Below are positions 21,571-35,693 of a stretch of DNA of 64,000 nucleotides, in pieces. Source of the stretch: Lelliottia jeotgali (GTDB lineage Bacteria; Pseudomonadota; Gammaproteobacteria; Enterobacterales; Enterobacteriaceae); NCBI GenBank assembly GCA_002271215.1, contig CP018628.1, positions 868,001 through 932,000 of the forward strand, in the 5' to 3' direction. Below the pieces are notes generated by a model, which searched no databases, was not told the origin of the DNA, and was given only the letters and a program-made list of their open reading frames with translations. Position numbers and translations under genes: made by a program. Numbering within the stretch: the stretch's first letter is position 1; each line of letters opens with the position of its first letter.

Positions 21571-21631
21571 AATATTTCCTCAATGAATAATCAAATCGTC
21601 AGTTATTGAATCAGTTGCCCGCATAAATGAC

Positions 21632-21652
21632 AAGACGGGCTTTCGCCCGTCA
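21632..21652 (-). terminator. Putative terminator after metQ
   Basis: GACGGGC-GAAA-GCCCGTC read on the minus strand, just past the metQ stop, followed by TTGTCATTT. The stem is strong and the T-run is imperfect, so termination may be partial and allow some read-through into rcsF. Confidence 0.65.
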
Positions 21653-21677
21653 TGAATGATATTACAGAAAGGTCAGA

Positions 21678-22493
21678 TTACCAGCCTTTAACAGCGCCGC
21701 CGTTAAACACTTTGTTGGCTTCCTGGTAAACTTCGTCAGACTGGTATGCCTGTACGAATTTTTTCACGTTTTCCGCGTCTTTGTTGTCTTCGCGGCTCAC
21801 GATCAGGTTCACGTATGGGGAGTCTTTGTCTTCAACGAAGATACCGTCTTTCGCTGGTGTCAGGCCAATCTGGCTGGCGTAAGTGGTGTTGATCACGGCC
21901 AGTGCAATCTGCGCGTCGTCCAGAGAACGTGGCAGCTGCGGTGCTTCCAGCTCAACCAGCTTCAGGTTTTTCGGGTTTTCAGTTACATCCAGTACGGTTG
22001 GCAGCAAGCCCACGCCGTCTTTCAGTTTGATCAGACCCACTTTCTGCAGCAGCAACAGGGAGCGGCCCAGGTTGGTTGGATCGTTAGGAATCGCGACCTG
22101 AGAACCCGGCTGCAGCTCTTCCAGAGATTTGATTTTTTTGGAGTAGCCCGCGATTGGGTAAACGAAGGTATTCGCGACGGCAACCAGTTTGTAGCCACGG
22201 TCTTTGATCTGCTGATCCAGATACGGTTTGTGCTGGAAAGCGTTAGCGTCGATGTCGCCTTTGCTCAGCGCTTCGTTAGGCAGAACGTAATCGTTAAAGG
22301 TAACCAGCTCAACGTCCAGACCGTATTTCTCTTTTGCCACTTTCTGTGCAACTTCAGCAACCTGCTGCTCAGCGCCAACAATGACACCGACTTTAATGTG
22401 GTTTGGATCTTTTTCGTCCTGACCGCAACCCACCAGAGCCAGAGAGCCAATCAGCGCGCCTACTGCGGCAAAGGTCTTCAATTTAAACGTCAT
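21678..22493 (-). CDS. metQ: Methionine-binding lipoprotein MetQ
   Basis: Substrate-binding component of the MetNIQ importer for L- and D-methionine and oxidised forms. It has 271 residues. The signal peptide ends in lipobox LVGC with Cys 23. The NLPA-family core shows VGVIVGAEQQ, NAFQHKPYLD and the ligand-loop sequence PNDPTNLGRSL. It is the last gene of metNIQ, 38 bp after metI. Confidence 0.97.
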   Translation of the reverse strand: MTFKLKTFAAVGALIGSLALVGCGQDEKDPNHIKVGVIVGAEQQVAEVAQKVAKEKYGLDVELVTFNDYVLPNEALSKGDIDANAFQHKPYLDQQIKDRGYKLVAVANTFVYPIAGYSKKIKSLEELQPGSQVAIPNDPTNLGRSLLLLQKVGLIKLKDGVGLLPTVLDVTENPKNLKLVELEAPQLPRSLDDAQIALAVINTTYASQIGLTPAKDGIFVEDKDSPYVNLIVSREDNKDAENVKKFVQAYQSDEVYQEANKVFNGGAVKGW

Positions 22494-22531
22494 GTCATAT
22501 CCTTAATTCGTCGAGTTTGCGTTGTGTAACG

Positions 22532-23185
22532 TTATTTATGAGTAACAGCCCGGACGATGCGATCGCCAGAGAATTGAATGAGATAAACCAGCACAACCAG
22601 CAATACCAGAACCGTGTTCATTACGGTAGCGTTATAACCAATATAACCGTATTGATAGCCGATCTGCCCCAGGCCGCCAGCCCCAACGGCGCCGCCCATG
22701 GCGGAATAACCTACGAGGGTGATCAGCGTAATGGTTGCCGCATTCACCAGGCCCGGCAGCGCTTCAGGTAACAGAACTTTGCGTACGATCTGCATCGGCG
22801 TCGCGCCCATAGCACGAGAGGCTTCAATCAGACCGGTTGGAATTTCCAGCAGGGCGTTTTCAACCATACGCGCGATGAATGGTGCGGCGCCTACGGTCAG
22901 CGGAACGATAGCCGCCTGCAAACCAATAGATGTTCCCACGATGACTCGGGTAAATGGAATCATCCACACCAGCAGGATAATAAAAGGAATCGAGCGGAAG
23001 ATATTCACCAGCGCAGAGAGCGTGCGGTAAAGCTTCGCGTTTTCGATAATCTGCCCAGGACGCGTGACGTACAACAGCACGCCAACCGGCAAGCCAATCA
23101 CGAAACCAAAGAATCCAGATACGAAGGTCATTGCCAGCGTCTCCCAAACGCCGCGAACCAGCAGCCACATCATCGGCTCAGACAT
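22532..23185 (-). CDS. metI: Methionine ABC transporter permease MetI
   Basis: Inner-membrane permease of MetNIQ. It has 217 residues with five predicted membrane segments and the EAA coupling motif ([25 protein letters not shown] region, about residues 125-150). The start overlaps the metN stop by 8 bp. Confidence 0.97.
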   Translation of the reverse strand: MSEPMMWLLVRGVWETLAMTFVSGFFGFVIGLPVGVLLYVTRPGQIIENAKLYRTLSALVNIFRSIPFIILLVWMIPFTRVIVGTSIGLQAAIVPLTVGAAPFIARMVENALLEIPTGLIEASRAMGATPMQIVRKVLLPEALPGLVNAATITLITLVGYSAMGGAVGAGGLGQIGYQYGYIGYNATVMNTVLVLLVVLVYLIQFSGDRIVRAVTHK

Positions 23186-24209
23186 AACCCAGTACCTCTA
23201 CTTTTACATGGTGTTCCTGCAGCCAGGCGATCGCGGCTTGCGTCTCTTCTTGTGTTCCGTGCATTTCCGTCAGCATGATGCCGAACTTCACGCCACCGGC
23301 GTAATCCATCTGCGCACTAATAATGTTGTTGTTCACATTGAAGCGGCGCGCAGTTTCGGAAAGCAGCGGGGCGTCAACGGACTGACCGGTAAATTCCATG
23401 CGCAGCATTGGAACGCTGTCTGGACCAGATTCTGTTTTTAAACGCGCCAGATAATCTTCCGGGATATCCAGGTGCAGCGTGGACTGAATGAACTGCTGTG
23501 CCAGTGGTGTTTTCGGGTGCGAGAACACTTCGCTCACCGTGTCCTGTTCAATCAATTCACCGTTGCTGATTACCGCGACACAGTCGCAGATGCGCTTCAC
23601 GACGTCCATCTCATGAGTAATAAGGAGAATGGTCAGCCCGAGGCGGCGGTTAATGTCTTTCAATAATTCGAGGATAGAACGGGTGGTGGCAGGATCCAGC
23701 GCGCTGGTGGCTTCGTCGCAGAGCAGCACTTTCGGATTGCTTGCCAGCGCACGTGCAATCGCCACGCGCTGTTTCTGTCCACCGGACAGATTGGCTGGGT
23801 AGCTGTCGTGCTTATCAGACAGTCCGACCAAATCCAGCAGCTCGGTCACCCGGCGTTTCACTTCTTCCTTAGGGGTGTTGTCCAGCTCCAGTGGCAGCGC
23901 GACGTTACCAAAAACGGTGCGCGAGGCCAGCAGGTTAAAGTGCTGGAAGATCATGCCAATCTGACGACGGGCTTGAGTTAATTCTTTTTCAGAAAGTTTG
24001 GTTAACTCCTGGCCGCCAACCTGGACGCTGCCTTCGGTCGGACGCTCGAGCAGGTTAACGCAGCGGATGAGCGTACTTTTACCGGCACCCGAAGCGCCAA
24101 TGACGCCATAAATCTGTCCAGCCGGAACGTGCAGGCTGACGTTGTTCAGCGCCTGAATCGTTCGGGTTCCTTGCTGGAACACTTTGGTGATATTGGAAAG
24201 TTTAATCAT
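23178..24209 (-). CDS. metN: Methionine ABC transporter ATPase MetN
   Basis: ATPase of MetNIQ. It has 343 residues. Walker [10 protein letters not shown] (about 38-46), signature [15 protein letters not shown], Walker [13 protein letters not shown] and the His switch LITHEMDVV are all present. The C-terminal ACT-like domain (about 245-343) is the one that binds methionine and inhibits transport. Expression is expected to be under MetJ through the operator near 24.3 kb. Confidence 0.98.
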   Translation of the reverse strand: MIKLSNITKVFQQGTRTIQALNNVSLHVPAGQIYGVIGASGAGKSTLIRCVNLLERPTEGSVQVGGQELTKLSEKELTQARRQIGMIFQHFNLLASRTVFGNVALPLELDNTPKEEVKRRVTELLDLVGLSDKHDSYPANLSGGQKQRVAIARALASNPKVLLCDEATSALDPATTRSILELLKDINRRLGLTILLITHEMDVVKRICDCVAVISNGELIEQDTVSEVFSHPKTPLAQQFIQSTLHLDIPEDYLARLKTESGPDSVPMLRMEFTGQSVDAPLLSETARRFNVNNNIISAQMDYAGGVKFGIMLTEMHGTQEETQAAIAWLQEHHVKVEVLGYV

Positions 24210-24285
24210 TAGATTATTTTTATCGTATGTAAGTTAGCCGTGGCATTTTCTTCTGCCAGATACGGGGTTCAGCCGTAAACAAAAT

Positions 24286-24309
24286 GGATGTTAAGGCATC
24301 CAGACGTCT
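24286..24309. promoter_or_regulatory. MetJ operator (met boxes) upstream of metN
   Basis: A perfect 8-bp met box AGACGTCT (24302-24309) lies about 95 bp ahead of the metN ATG. Adjoining 8-bp units (24294-24301 AGGCATCC, and weaker at 24286-24293) are degenerate matches, as expected for the tandem array MetJ needs. Confidence 0.75.
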
Positions 24310-24397
24310 AAATCAATGTCACTGTGCGCGATGAGCACTTTCTTGCGTGGTGAAACGTGAGATAATAGCGGGACATGCCTTTTTCAGGAGTAAACCC

Positions 24398-24964
24398 GTG
24401 GCAAAATCAGTACCCGCAATTTTTCTCGATCGTGACGGCACTATTAATGTCGATCATGGTTACGTGCACGAGATTGATGCGTTCGAATTTATCGACGGCG
24501 TTATTGATGCCATGCGCGAACTCAAAGCGATGGGCTATGCGCTGGTGGTGGTGACCAATCAGTCCGGGATCGCCCGGGGTAAATTTACCGAAGCGCAATT
24601 CGAAACGCTGACCGAATGGATGGACTGGTCATTGGCCGATCGCGACGTCGAGCTGGATGGTATCTATTACTGCCCGCATCACCCACAGGGATCGGTGGAA
24701 GAATATCGCCAGACGTGTGATTGCCGCAAACCACATCCGGGGATGTTTATCTCCGCGCAGGAATTCCTACACATTGATATGGCGTCTTCTTATATGGTGG
24801 GCGACAAACTGGAAGATATGCAGGCGGCAACCGCTGCGGGTGTGGGGACCAAAGTGTTAGTTCGCACTGGCAAGCCTGTCACACCAGAAGCTGAAAGCGC
24901 AGCGGATATGGTGCTGAACAGCCTCGCTGAGTTGCCAAAAGCGCTCAAAGCGCAGCAAAAATAG
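24398..24964 (+). CDS. gmhB: D-glycero-beta-D-manno-heptose-1,7-bisphosphate 7-phosphatase
   Basis: HAD-family phosphatase in the ADP-heptose pathway for the LPS inner core. It has 188 residues from the GTG at 24398, which follows TCAGGAG and reproduces the E. coli N-terminus; the open frame reaches 24347. The HAD nucleophile motif is FLDRDGTIN (residues 8-16), and the zinc-binding loop with CPHH and CDCRKP is present. Its pathway partner gmhA is at 51.9 kb. The rRNA operon promoters begin about 50 bp after its stop. Confidence 0.96.
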   Translation: MAKSVPAIFLDRDGTINVDHGYVHEIDAFEFIDGVIDAMRELKAMGYALVVVTNQSGIARGKFTEAQFETLTEWMDWSLADRDVELDGIYYCPHHPQGSVEEYRQTCDCRKPHPGMFISAQEFLHIDMASSYMVGDKLEDMQAATAAGVGTKVLVRTGKPVTPEAESAADMVLNSLAELPKALKAQQK

Positions 24965-24990
24965 GCGTTGTGTTGAAAATGTGAGCGGTT

Positions 24991-25041
24991 GAAATAAAAT
25001 TGTATTTTTCCGCTTGTCATTCCTCGGAAGCTCCCTATAAT
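24991..25041 (+). promoter_or_regulatory. rRNA promoter P1 with UP element
   Basis: The -35 is TTGTCA (25014-25019) and the -10 is TATAAT (25036-25041), with 16-bp spacing and a GC-rich discriminator GCGCCTCC. The AT-rich run AAATAAAATTGTATTTTT just upstream is a typical UP element. The 16-bp spacing and GC discriminator are what make such promoters sensitive to ppGpp and initiating NTPs. Confidence 0.88.
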
Positions 25042-25124
25042 GCGCCTCCATCGACACGGCAGATGTGAATCACTTCACACAAACAGCCGGGCCGGTTGAA
25101 GAGAAAAAATCCTGAAATTCAGGG

Positions 25125-25152
25125 TTGACTCTGAAAGAGGAAAGCGTAATAT
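25125..25152 (+). promoter_or_regulatory. rRNA promoter P2
   Basis: The -35 is TTGACT (25125-25130) and the -10 is TAATAT (25147-25152), with 16-bp spacing. It lies 111 bp downstream of P1, the usual tandem arrangement. Confidence 0.8.
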
Positions 25153-25190
25153 ACGCCACCTCGCAACGGTGAGCGAAAGCCGCGTTGCAC

Positions 25191-25202
25191 TGCTCTTTAA
25201 CA
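25191..25202 (+). promoter_or_regulatory. boxA antitermination site in the rRNA leader
   Basis: TGCTCTTTAACA matches the NusB/S10-binding boxA and lies after P2. It recruits the antitermination complex that protects rRNA transcription from Rho. Confidence 0.88.
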
Positions 25203-25335
25203 ATTTATCAGACAATCTGTGTGGGCACTCAAAGTGACATGGATTCTAAACGTCGAAAGACGCTAAATGAATACCAAAGTCTCTGAGTGAACATACGTAA
25301 TTCATTACGAAGTTTAATTCACGAGCATCAAACTT

Positions 25336-26875
<1,540 letters not shown>

Positions 26876-26945
26876 CCTAAAGAACCTGCCTTTGTAGTGT
26901 CCACACAGATTGTCTGATGAAAAATAAGCAGTAAAAAATCTCTGC

Positions 26946-27022
<77 letters not shown>

Positions 27023-27132
27023 AATTTATCCTGATACTGCGTTGTGAAACGACTCGCATACTTCAGTATGCTTCGCCCTTCCACGCCTTGTCTCAGTTTA
27101 AATTACCGGTAATGAGATTTAGCATTTGTGAT

Positions 27133-27208
27133 GGGGTTATAGCTCAGCTGGGAGAGCGCCTGCCTTGCACGCAGGAGGTCTGCGGTTCGATCCCGCATAG
27201 CTCCACCA
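27133..27208 (+). tRNA. alaV: tRNA-Ala(TGC)
   Basis: 76 nt with encoded CCA. The anticodon TGC is in loop CTTGCAC. The G3-T70 identity pair is kept. Compared with the E. coli gene from memory, position 5 is T (making a T5-G68 wobble in the acceptor stem) and position 32 is C. Confidence 0.97.
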
Positions 27209-27272
27209 TCCTTTTTACTGCGAAAATTAAGAAAACTTCAGAGTGTTCCTGAAAAGGTGCACTGCGAAGTTT

Positions 27273-27285
27273 TGCTCTTTAAAAA
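27273..27285 (+). promoter_or_regulatory. boxA in the 16S-23S spacer
   Basis: TGCTCTTTAAAAA, the second boxA typical of rRNA operons, lies ahead of the 23S gene and renews antitermination. Confidence 0.75.
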
Positions 27286-27416
27286 TCTGGATCAAGCTGA
27301 AAATTGAAACGACACGCTGCGTCTGTTCTCCGTAATAAGAACAGAGTGACGGTGTGTTCGAGTCTCTCAAATTTTCGCAACACGGTGATGTTTTACGAAA
27401 CATCTTCGGGTTGTGA

Positions 27417-30322
<2,906 letters not shown>

Positions 30323-30417
30323 ACAACGCCGAAGATGTTTTGGCGGAAGAGAGACATCAGTTTCAGCTTGATAACAGATTAATTGACCTGCAGCGATGTG
30401 GGTTGATAAACAGAATT

Positions 30418-30537
30418 TGCCTGGCGGCTTTAGCGCGGTGGTCCCACCTGACCCCATGCCGAACTCAGAAGTGAAACGCCGTAGCGCCGATGGTAGTGTG
30501 GGGTCTCCCCATGTGAGAGTAGGGAACTGCCAGGCAT
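30418..30537 (+). rRNA. rrfH: 5S ribosomal RNA
   Basis: 120 nt from TGCCTGGCGGC to CTGCCAGGCAT; the two ends pair to form helix I. It lies 95 bp after 23S. Confidence 0.96.
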
Positions 30538-30590
30538 CAAATTAAGTAGTAAACCGGTGCATGAATCCGGTGGTTACAGAAGTCTTCGGT

Positions 30591-30667
30591 GGAGCGGTAG
30601 TTCAGTCGGTTAGAATACCTGCCTGTCACGCAGGGGGTCGCGGGTTCGAGTCCCGTCCGTTCCGCCA
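30591..30667 (+). tRNA. aspU: tRNA-Asp(GTC), distal gene of the rRNA operon
   Basis: 77 nt with CCA; the anticodon GTC is in loop CTGTCAC. It is identical to the second tRNA-Asp at 40029-40105. Confidence 0.97.
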
Positions 30668-30677
30668 CTTATTAAGA

Positions 30678-30706
30678 AAGCCCTGAGTTAACGCTCAGGG
30701 CTTTTT
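30678..30706 (+). terminator. rRNA operon terminator
   Basis: AAAGCCCTGAG-TTAACG-CTCAGGGCTTTTT: a 9-10 bp stem and T-run just after aspU. Confidence 0.92.
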
Positions 30707-30832
30707 CTTGTCTGCAATTTTATTATTGCTGTAACAGCAAAAATCCTCTGCATTTTTCGCCCTTTTTCAACATACCCTTAACACGTGATAATCATCCTCA
30801 GTTTACGAACACTATGATTAAAGAGGATTTAC

Positions 30833-31636
30833 ATGGCTATCCCTGCATTTGGTCTCGGCACTTTCCGCCTGAAAGACGACGTTGTCATCGCATCTGTCAA
30901 AACCGCTCTGGAATTAGGCTACCGTACTGTTGATACGGCACAAATCTATGGCAACGAAGCCGCCGTAGGTCAGGCGATTGCGGAAAGCGGCGTACCACGC
31001 GAAGAATTATTCATCACTACGAAAATCTGGACTGAAAACCTCAGTAAAGACAGATTGGTCTCAAGCCTGAAAGAGAGCCTTGAAAATCTGCGTACTGATT
31101 ATGTCGATCTGACTTTGATCCACTGGCCTTCTCCGGGTGATGCGGTGTCTGTAGAAGAATTCATGCAGGCGCTTCTGGAAGCAAAAGAGCAAGGTTTGAC
31201 GCGTGAAATCGGGATCTCAAACTTCACTATCCCACTGATGGAAAAAGCAATTTCAGCAGTCGGCGCAGAAAATATCGCGACCAATCAGATTGAGCTTTCT
31301 CCTTATCTGCAAAACCGTAAAGTGGTTGATTGGGCAAAAGATCACGGTATCCACATCACGTCTTACATGACGCTGGCTTACGGCAAGGCGCTGAAAGATG
31401 AGGTTATTGCGGGTATTGCTGACAAGCACAATGCAACGGCTGCGCAGGTCATTCTGGCGTGGGCGATGGGTGAAGGTTATGCCGTGATCCCATCTTCGAC
31501 GAAACGTGAGAACCTGGCGAGCAATCTGTTGGCACTGGATCTCCAGCTGGATGACGAAGATAAAAAAGCGATCGCTGCACTCGATTGCAATGACCGCCTG
31601 GTGAGCCCGGAAGGTTTAGCGCCAGACTGGGATTAA
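30833..31636 (+). CDS. dkgB: 2,5-diketo-D-gluconate reductase B (aldo-keto reductase)
   Basis: NADPH-dependent aldo-keto reductase acting on 2,5-diketogluconate and on methylglyoxal and other aldehydes in the cytoplasm. It has 267 residues. The AKR tetrad is visible: Asp in [11 protein letters not shown], Tyr in the same motif, Lys in TTKIWTEN and His in LIHWPSP. The NADPH-phosphate loop [13 protein letters not shown] is near the C-terminus. Its terminator lies inside the 3' codons of convergent yafC. GloB at 37.1 kb also handles methylglyoxal products. Confidence 0.96.
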   Translation: MAIPAFGLGTFRLKDDVVIASVKTALELGYRTVDTAQIYGNEAAVGQAIAESGVPREELFITTKIWTENLSKDRLVSSLKESLENLRTDYVDLTLIHWPSPGDAVSVEEFMQALLEAKEQGLTREIGISNFTIPLMEKAISAVGAENIATNQIELSPYLQNRKVVDWAKDHGIHITSYMTLAYGKALKDEVIAGIADKHNATAAQVILAWAMGEGYAVIPSSTKRENLASNLLALDLQLDDEDKKAIAALDCNDRLVSPEGLAPDWD

Positions 31637-31668
31637 TTTATTCCACCCTCTGTAGCCTCAAAACCCTC

Positions 31669-32571
31669 TTACAGCTCCTTCGGGAGCTGTTTTATATGGT
31701 CGCTCAGAAAGTCGATAAAAGCACGAATACGGGTACTGACTGCGCGATCGCTGTAGTACACTGCACTGAACGGCATTTCGACCGGCAGTCGTTTATCTTC
31801 CATCAACTCCACCAGTTCACCCCGCGCAATCTCCTTATTAATCATATAGTCAGACAAGCAAGCAATACCGTTCCCACTCAGGCAAAGCTGTTTTAATGTC
31901 TCCCCACTGTTAGAAGACAGTCCGCTTGTCACTTCATGAAGCTGGCCATCGCTGCAGGCAATCGGCCAGGTGTTAAGCGATAACGGCTCGGTGAATCCCA
32001 GGCAAAGATGGTTTTTTAACTCTTCTACCGTTTCGGGTTTGCCATGCTGGGCGATATAGTCGGGTGAGGCGATAATTTTACGGTAGCTGGTAAACAGTGG
32101 ACGAGCGCGAAGGCTAGAGTCTGTCAGTGTTCCAGCACGGATAGCTACATCCACTTTCCGCTCGATCAGATTGATGAACGTCTCTGATGAGACAAGCGAC
32201 AGAGTCATCTCCGGGTAGCGCTCACGGAAGGGCTTCACCAATGGCATCAGAAAATGTAACACGACCGGAGTGGCGGCATCGATGCGTAAAAGTCCGCGCG
32301 GTGTGCTCCGTGTTTCCATGATCTCTGTTTCTGCTGCGGCCATCTCCTGCAAAATCGACTGCACGCGACGAAAATAGCGTTCACCTTCTTCTGTCAGGCT
32401 CAGCTGGCGCGTTGTCCGGTTTAGCAAACTCACCCCAAGCTTCATTTCCAGCTTTTTAACGGAACGGCTGATCGCAGAATTGGCCTGTCCTAGCTGCTCT
32501 GCGGCCCGGCTAAAACTTCCGCTTTCTACGACGGCCACGAAGATTGCCAGCTCTTCTGACGTTGCTTTCAT
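31669..32571 (-). CDS. yafC: LysR-family regulator YafC
   Basis: Transcription factor of 300 residues. The winged helix-turn-helix is at about residues 1-60 ([23 protein letters not shown]), followed by a periplasmic-binding-protein-like effector domain (about 90-295). In E. coli YafC is uncharacterised, with dkgB on one side. Here it is divergent from an MFS transporter and shares a 104-bp gap with it that holds a 9-bp inverted repeat; LysR genes often control a divergent neighbour, so the transporter is the likely target (inference). Confidence 0.9.
   Translation of the reverse strand: MKATSEELAIFVAVVESGSFSRAAEQLGQANSAISRSVKKLEMKLGVSLLNRTTRQLSLTEEGERYFRRVQSILQEMAAAETEIMETRSTPRGLLRIDAATPVVLHFLMPLVKPFRERYPEMTLSLVSSETFINLIERKVDVAIRAGTLTDSSLRARPLFTSYRKIIASPDYIAQHGKPETVEELKNHLCLGFTEPLSLNTWPIACSDGQLHEVTSGLSSNSGETLKQLCLSGNGIACLSDYMINKEIARGELVELMEDKRLPVEMPFSAVYYSDRAVSTRIRAFIDFLSDHIKQLPKEL
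31671..31694 (+). terminator. dkgB terminator embedded in the yafC coding end
   Basis: ACAGCTCC-TTCG-GGAGCTGT-TTTAT: an 8-bp perfect stem, a C(UUCG)G tetraloop and a short T-run on the plus strand. The stem encodes the last residues (QLPKEL and stop) of yafC on the minus strand. Confidence 0.75.
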
Positions 32572-32640
32572 TGTTGCACCACCCGCAAAATTCTATTGAT
32601 ATTTTGACCATTTTTGTTATTTAAACACTGGCGCATACTT

Positions 32641-32666
32641 CGTGTCATCTTAATCCTGATGACACG
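32641..32666. promoter_or_regulatory. Inverted repeat in the yafC-MFS gap
   Basis: CGTGTCATC (32641-32649) and GATGACACG (32658-32666) are a perfect 9-bp inverted repeat with 8 bp between, ending at the GGAG ribosome site of the MFS gene, 10 bp before its ATG. It is compatible with a LysR operator (dyad with about one turn spacing) or with an RNA hairpin that masks the ribosome site. Confidence 0.55.
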
Positions 32667-32675
32667 GAGTATTTT

Positions 32676-33851
32676 ATGCCACTGGCGCTTCTTGCCCTGA
32701 CGATCAGTGCCTTCGCAATTGGCACGACTGAGTTTGTTATTGTGGGCCTCGTTCCTACGATTGCCGATCAACTATCAATTACCCTGCCTTCTGCGGGATT
32801 GCTGGTCTCTATTTACGCGCTGGGTGTGGCGATTGGCGCACCGGTTTTGACGGCGCTGACCGGGCGTTTCCCACGCAAACAGCTGTTGATGGCGCTAATG
32901 GTGCTGTTCACAGCCGGTAATATTCTTGCCTGGCAGGCCCCGGACTACACTACTCTGGTGATTGCCCGACTGCTGACCGGCCTCGCTCATGGTGTGTTTT
33001 TCTCTATCGGCTCAACCATTGCGACCAGCCTGGTGCCAAAAGAGAAAGCGGCATCTGCCATAGCCATTATGTTCGGCGGTTTGACAGTTGCACTGGTGAC
33101 CGGCGTTCCGCTGGGTACGTTTATTGGTCAGCATTTTGGCTGGCGTGAAACCTTCCTGGCAGTTTCTCTGTTGGGTGTGATCGCCCTGATTGCCAGCGCG
33201 ATCCTGGTGCCTTCGAATATTCCCAGCCGTGCGAGTGCCAGCCTTCGCGATCAGATTAAAGTGCTGACACATCCTCGTCTGTTGATCATCTATGCCATCA
33301 CGGCGTTAGGCTATGGGGGAGTCTTTACAGCATTTACTTTCCTGGCCCCGATGATGCAGGACCTGGCGGGCTTCTCGCCGAGCGCGGTGAGCTGGATCTT
33401 ATTGGGATACGGCGTTTCTGTGGCGATCGGTAATATCTGGGGCGGAAAACTCGCCGATAAGCACGGCGCTGTGCCTGCTCTGAAATTCATTTTCGCGGCT
33501 CTGGTTGTGCTCCTGATGGTGTTCCAGTTTACAGCCTCCATTCAGTATGCAGCGCTGGGCACTATTCTGGTGATGGGGATCTTTGCTTTTGGTAATGTAC
33601 CCGGCCTGCAGGTCTACGTGGTTCAGAAAGCCGAGCAGTACACGCCGAATGCCGTTGATGTTGCGTCTGGTTTAAACATTGCTGCGTTTAATATTGGCAT
33701 CGCGCTTGGCTCAATTATCGGTGGCCAAACGGTTGAACATTTTGGTTTGGCGCAGACACCGTGGATTGGCGCCGTAATCGTAATGGCTGCCTTCCTGCTG
33801 ATTGGCGTCAGCGGACGCCTGGATAAACCTGCTCGCGTCGCACTGGGATAA
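32676..33851 (+). CDS. MFS transporter (DHA1 drug/sugar efflux family)
   Basis: Inner-membrane secondary transporter of 391 residues with 12 predicted helices in two halves. The helix 1 signature ISAFAIGTTEFVIVGLVP and the helix 2-3 loop GRFPRKQLL are typical of the AraJ/YdhP-like DHA1 branch, which exports drugs or sugars by proton antiport. The substrate is unknown. It has no counterpart between yafC and yafD in E. coli K-12, so this is a lineage-specific gene. GGAG lies 6 bp ahead of the ATG. Divergent yafC is the likely regulator. Confidence 0.9.
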   Translation: MPLALLALTISAFAIGTTEFVIVGLVPTIADQLSITLPSAGLLVSIYALGVAIGAPVLTALTGRFPRKQLLMALMVLFTAGNILAWQAPDYTTLVIARLLTGLAHGVFFSIGSTIATSLVPKEKAASAIAIMFGGLTVALVTGVPLGTFIGQHFGWRETFLAVSLLGVIALIASAILVPSNIPSRASASLRDQIKVLTHPRLLIIYAITALGYGGVFTAFTFLAPMMQDLAGFSPSAVSWILLGYGVSVAIGNIWGGKLADKHGAVPALKFIFAALVVLLMVFQFTASIQYAALGTILVMGIFAFGNVPGLQVYVVQKAEQYTPNAVDVASGLNIAAFNIGIALGSIIGGQTVEHFGLAQTPWIGAVIVMAAFLLIGVSGRLDKPARVALG

Positions 33852-33974
33852 GTATCAGTAAGCGCTTGCTTACAAAACCAGACAGAGGTTTATGAGTAAT
33901 TGCGTTGAAAGTGTGGCCTAAAATCCCTATAACAGTAGAACCAGTCCGTTTTCCGGGCTGGTTTAATGCTATAG

Positions 33975-34790
<816 letters not shown>

Positions 34791-34798
34791 TGGTGCGT

Positions 34799-34822
34799 CA
34801 GGTCTGCCGTCGGGCAGGCCTG
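34799..34822 (+). other. Hairpin between yafD and yafE
   Basis: CAGGTCTGCC-GTCG-GGCAGGCCTG: a 10-bp stem with one T-G pair and a tetraloop, starting 8 bp after the yafD stop. It is followed by CGCAGG rather than a T-run, so it may be an mRNA end-stabiliser between cistrons. Confidence 0.55.
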
Positions 34823-34867
34823 CGCAGGTACTGCCCTTTATTTTTCTCATAACGAAAGGACAGTACA

Positions 34868-35638
34868 ATGACAACACAATCCCATCATGACAACGTAGAA
34901 AAACAGTTCGGCTCTCAGGCAAACGCCTATCTGACCAGCGCGGTACACGCTTCTGGCCGCGATCTGGTGCGTCTTGGCGAGCGACTGGCAGCCTTCCCGC
35001 ATGCGCACGTTCTCGATTTAGGTTGCGGAGCAGGGCATGCCAGCTTTGTTGCCGCACAGCAGGTCGCGCAGGTGACGGCTTATGACTTATCTCGTCAGAT
35101 GCTGGATGTTGTTACCCACGCCGCGCAAGATAAAGGGCTGAATAATATTACGACCCGGCAAGGCTACGCTGAGTCCTTGCCGTTTGACGATGAATCTTTT
35201 GAGGTTGTGATCAGTCGTTACTCAGCACACCATTGGCACGACGTGGGTCAGGCATTACGCGAAATCAAACGCGTGCTGAAGCCGGGCGGGATTTTTATCA
35301 TCATGGATATCATGTCGCCGGGAAACCCGGTTCGCGATATTTGGCTGCAGACTGTTGAAGCTCTGCGGGATACTTCACATGTACGAAATTATTCCAGCGG
35401 TGAATGGTTCGCGATGATTACTGAGGCGGGGTTAATTTCCCGTTCCCTGGTGACAGATCGATTGCCGCTGGAGTTCTCCTCATGGATTTCGCGTATGCGC
35501 ACACCAGAGGCATTAAGTCAGGCAATTCGCTTGTATCAGGAGAGTGCCTCGGCAGAAGTGAAGGCGTACTTTGAACTGCAGGAAGAGGGATCGTTTACCA
35601 GCGATACAATCCTGGCCGAAGCGCAAAAAGCCGGATAA
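34868..35638 (+). CDS. yafE: SAM-dependent methyltransferase YafE
   Basis: Class I methyltransferase of 256 residues. Motif I VLDLGCGAGHAS (about 43-54) binds SAM; motif II/post-I TAYDLSRQML and the LPFDDESFEVVISRYSAHHW stretch are UbiE/BioC-like. The substrate is unknown. The frame is complete, whereas the E. coli K-12 protein as annotated is shorter at the N-terminus. A strong ribosome site (AAAGGA) precedes the ATG. Confidence 0.9.
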   Translation: MTTQSHHDNVEKQFGSQANAYLTSAVHASGRDLVRLGERLAAFPHAHVLDLGCGAGHASFVAAQQVAQVTAYDLSRQMLDVVTHAAQDKGLNNITTRQGYAESLPFDDESFEVVISRYSAHHWHDVGQALREIKRVLKPGGIFIIMDIMSPGNPVRDIWLQTVEALRDTSHVRNYSSGEWFAMITEAGLISRSLVTDRLPLEFSSWISRMRTPEALSQAIRLYQESASAEVKAYFELQEEGSFTSDTILAEAQKAG

Positions 35639-35644
35639 ACGGCA

Positions 35645-35681
35645 ATAAAAAAGGCACCGGGGGAATCGGTGCCTTTCTTTA
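35645..35681. terminator. Bidirectional terminator between yafE and mltD
   Basis: AAAGGCACCG (35650-35659) and CGGTGCCTTT (35667-35676) with a 7-nt loop, flanked by A-run and T-rich sequence, serving both converging genes. Confidence 0.88.
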
Positions 35682-35693
35682 TGAGACTGGCTG

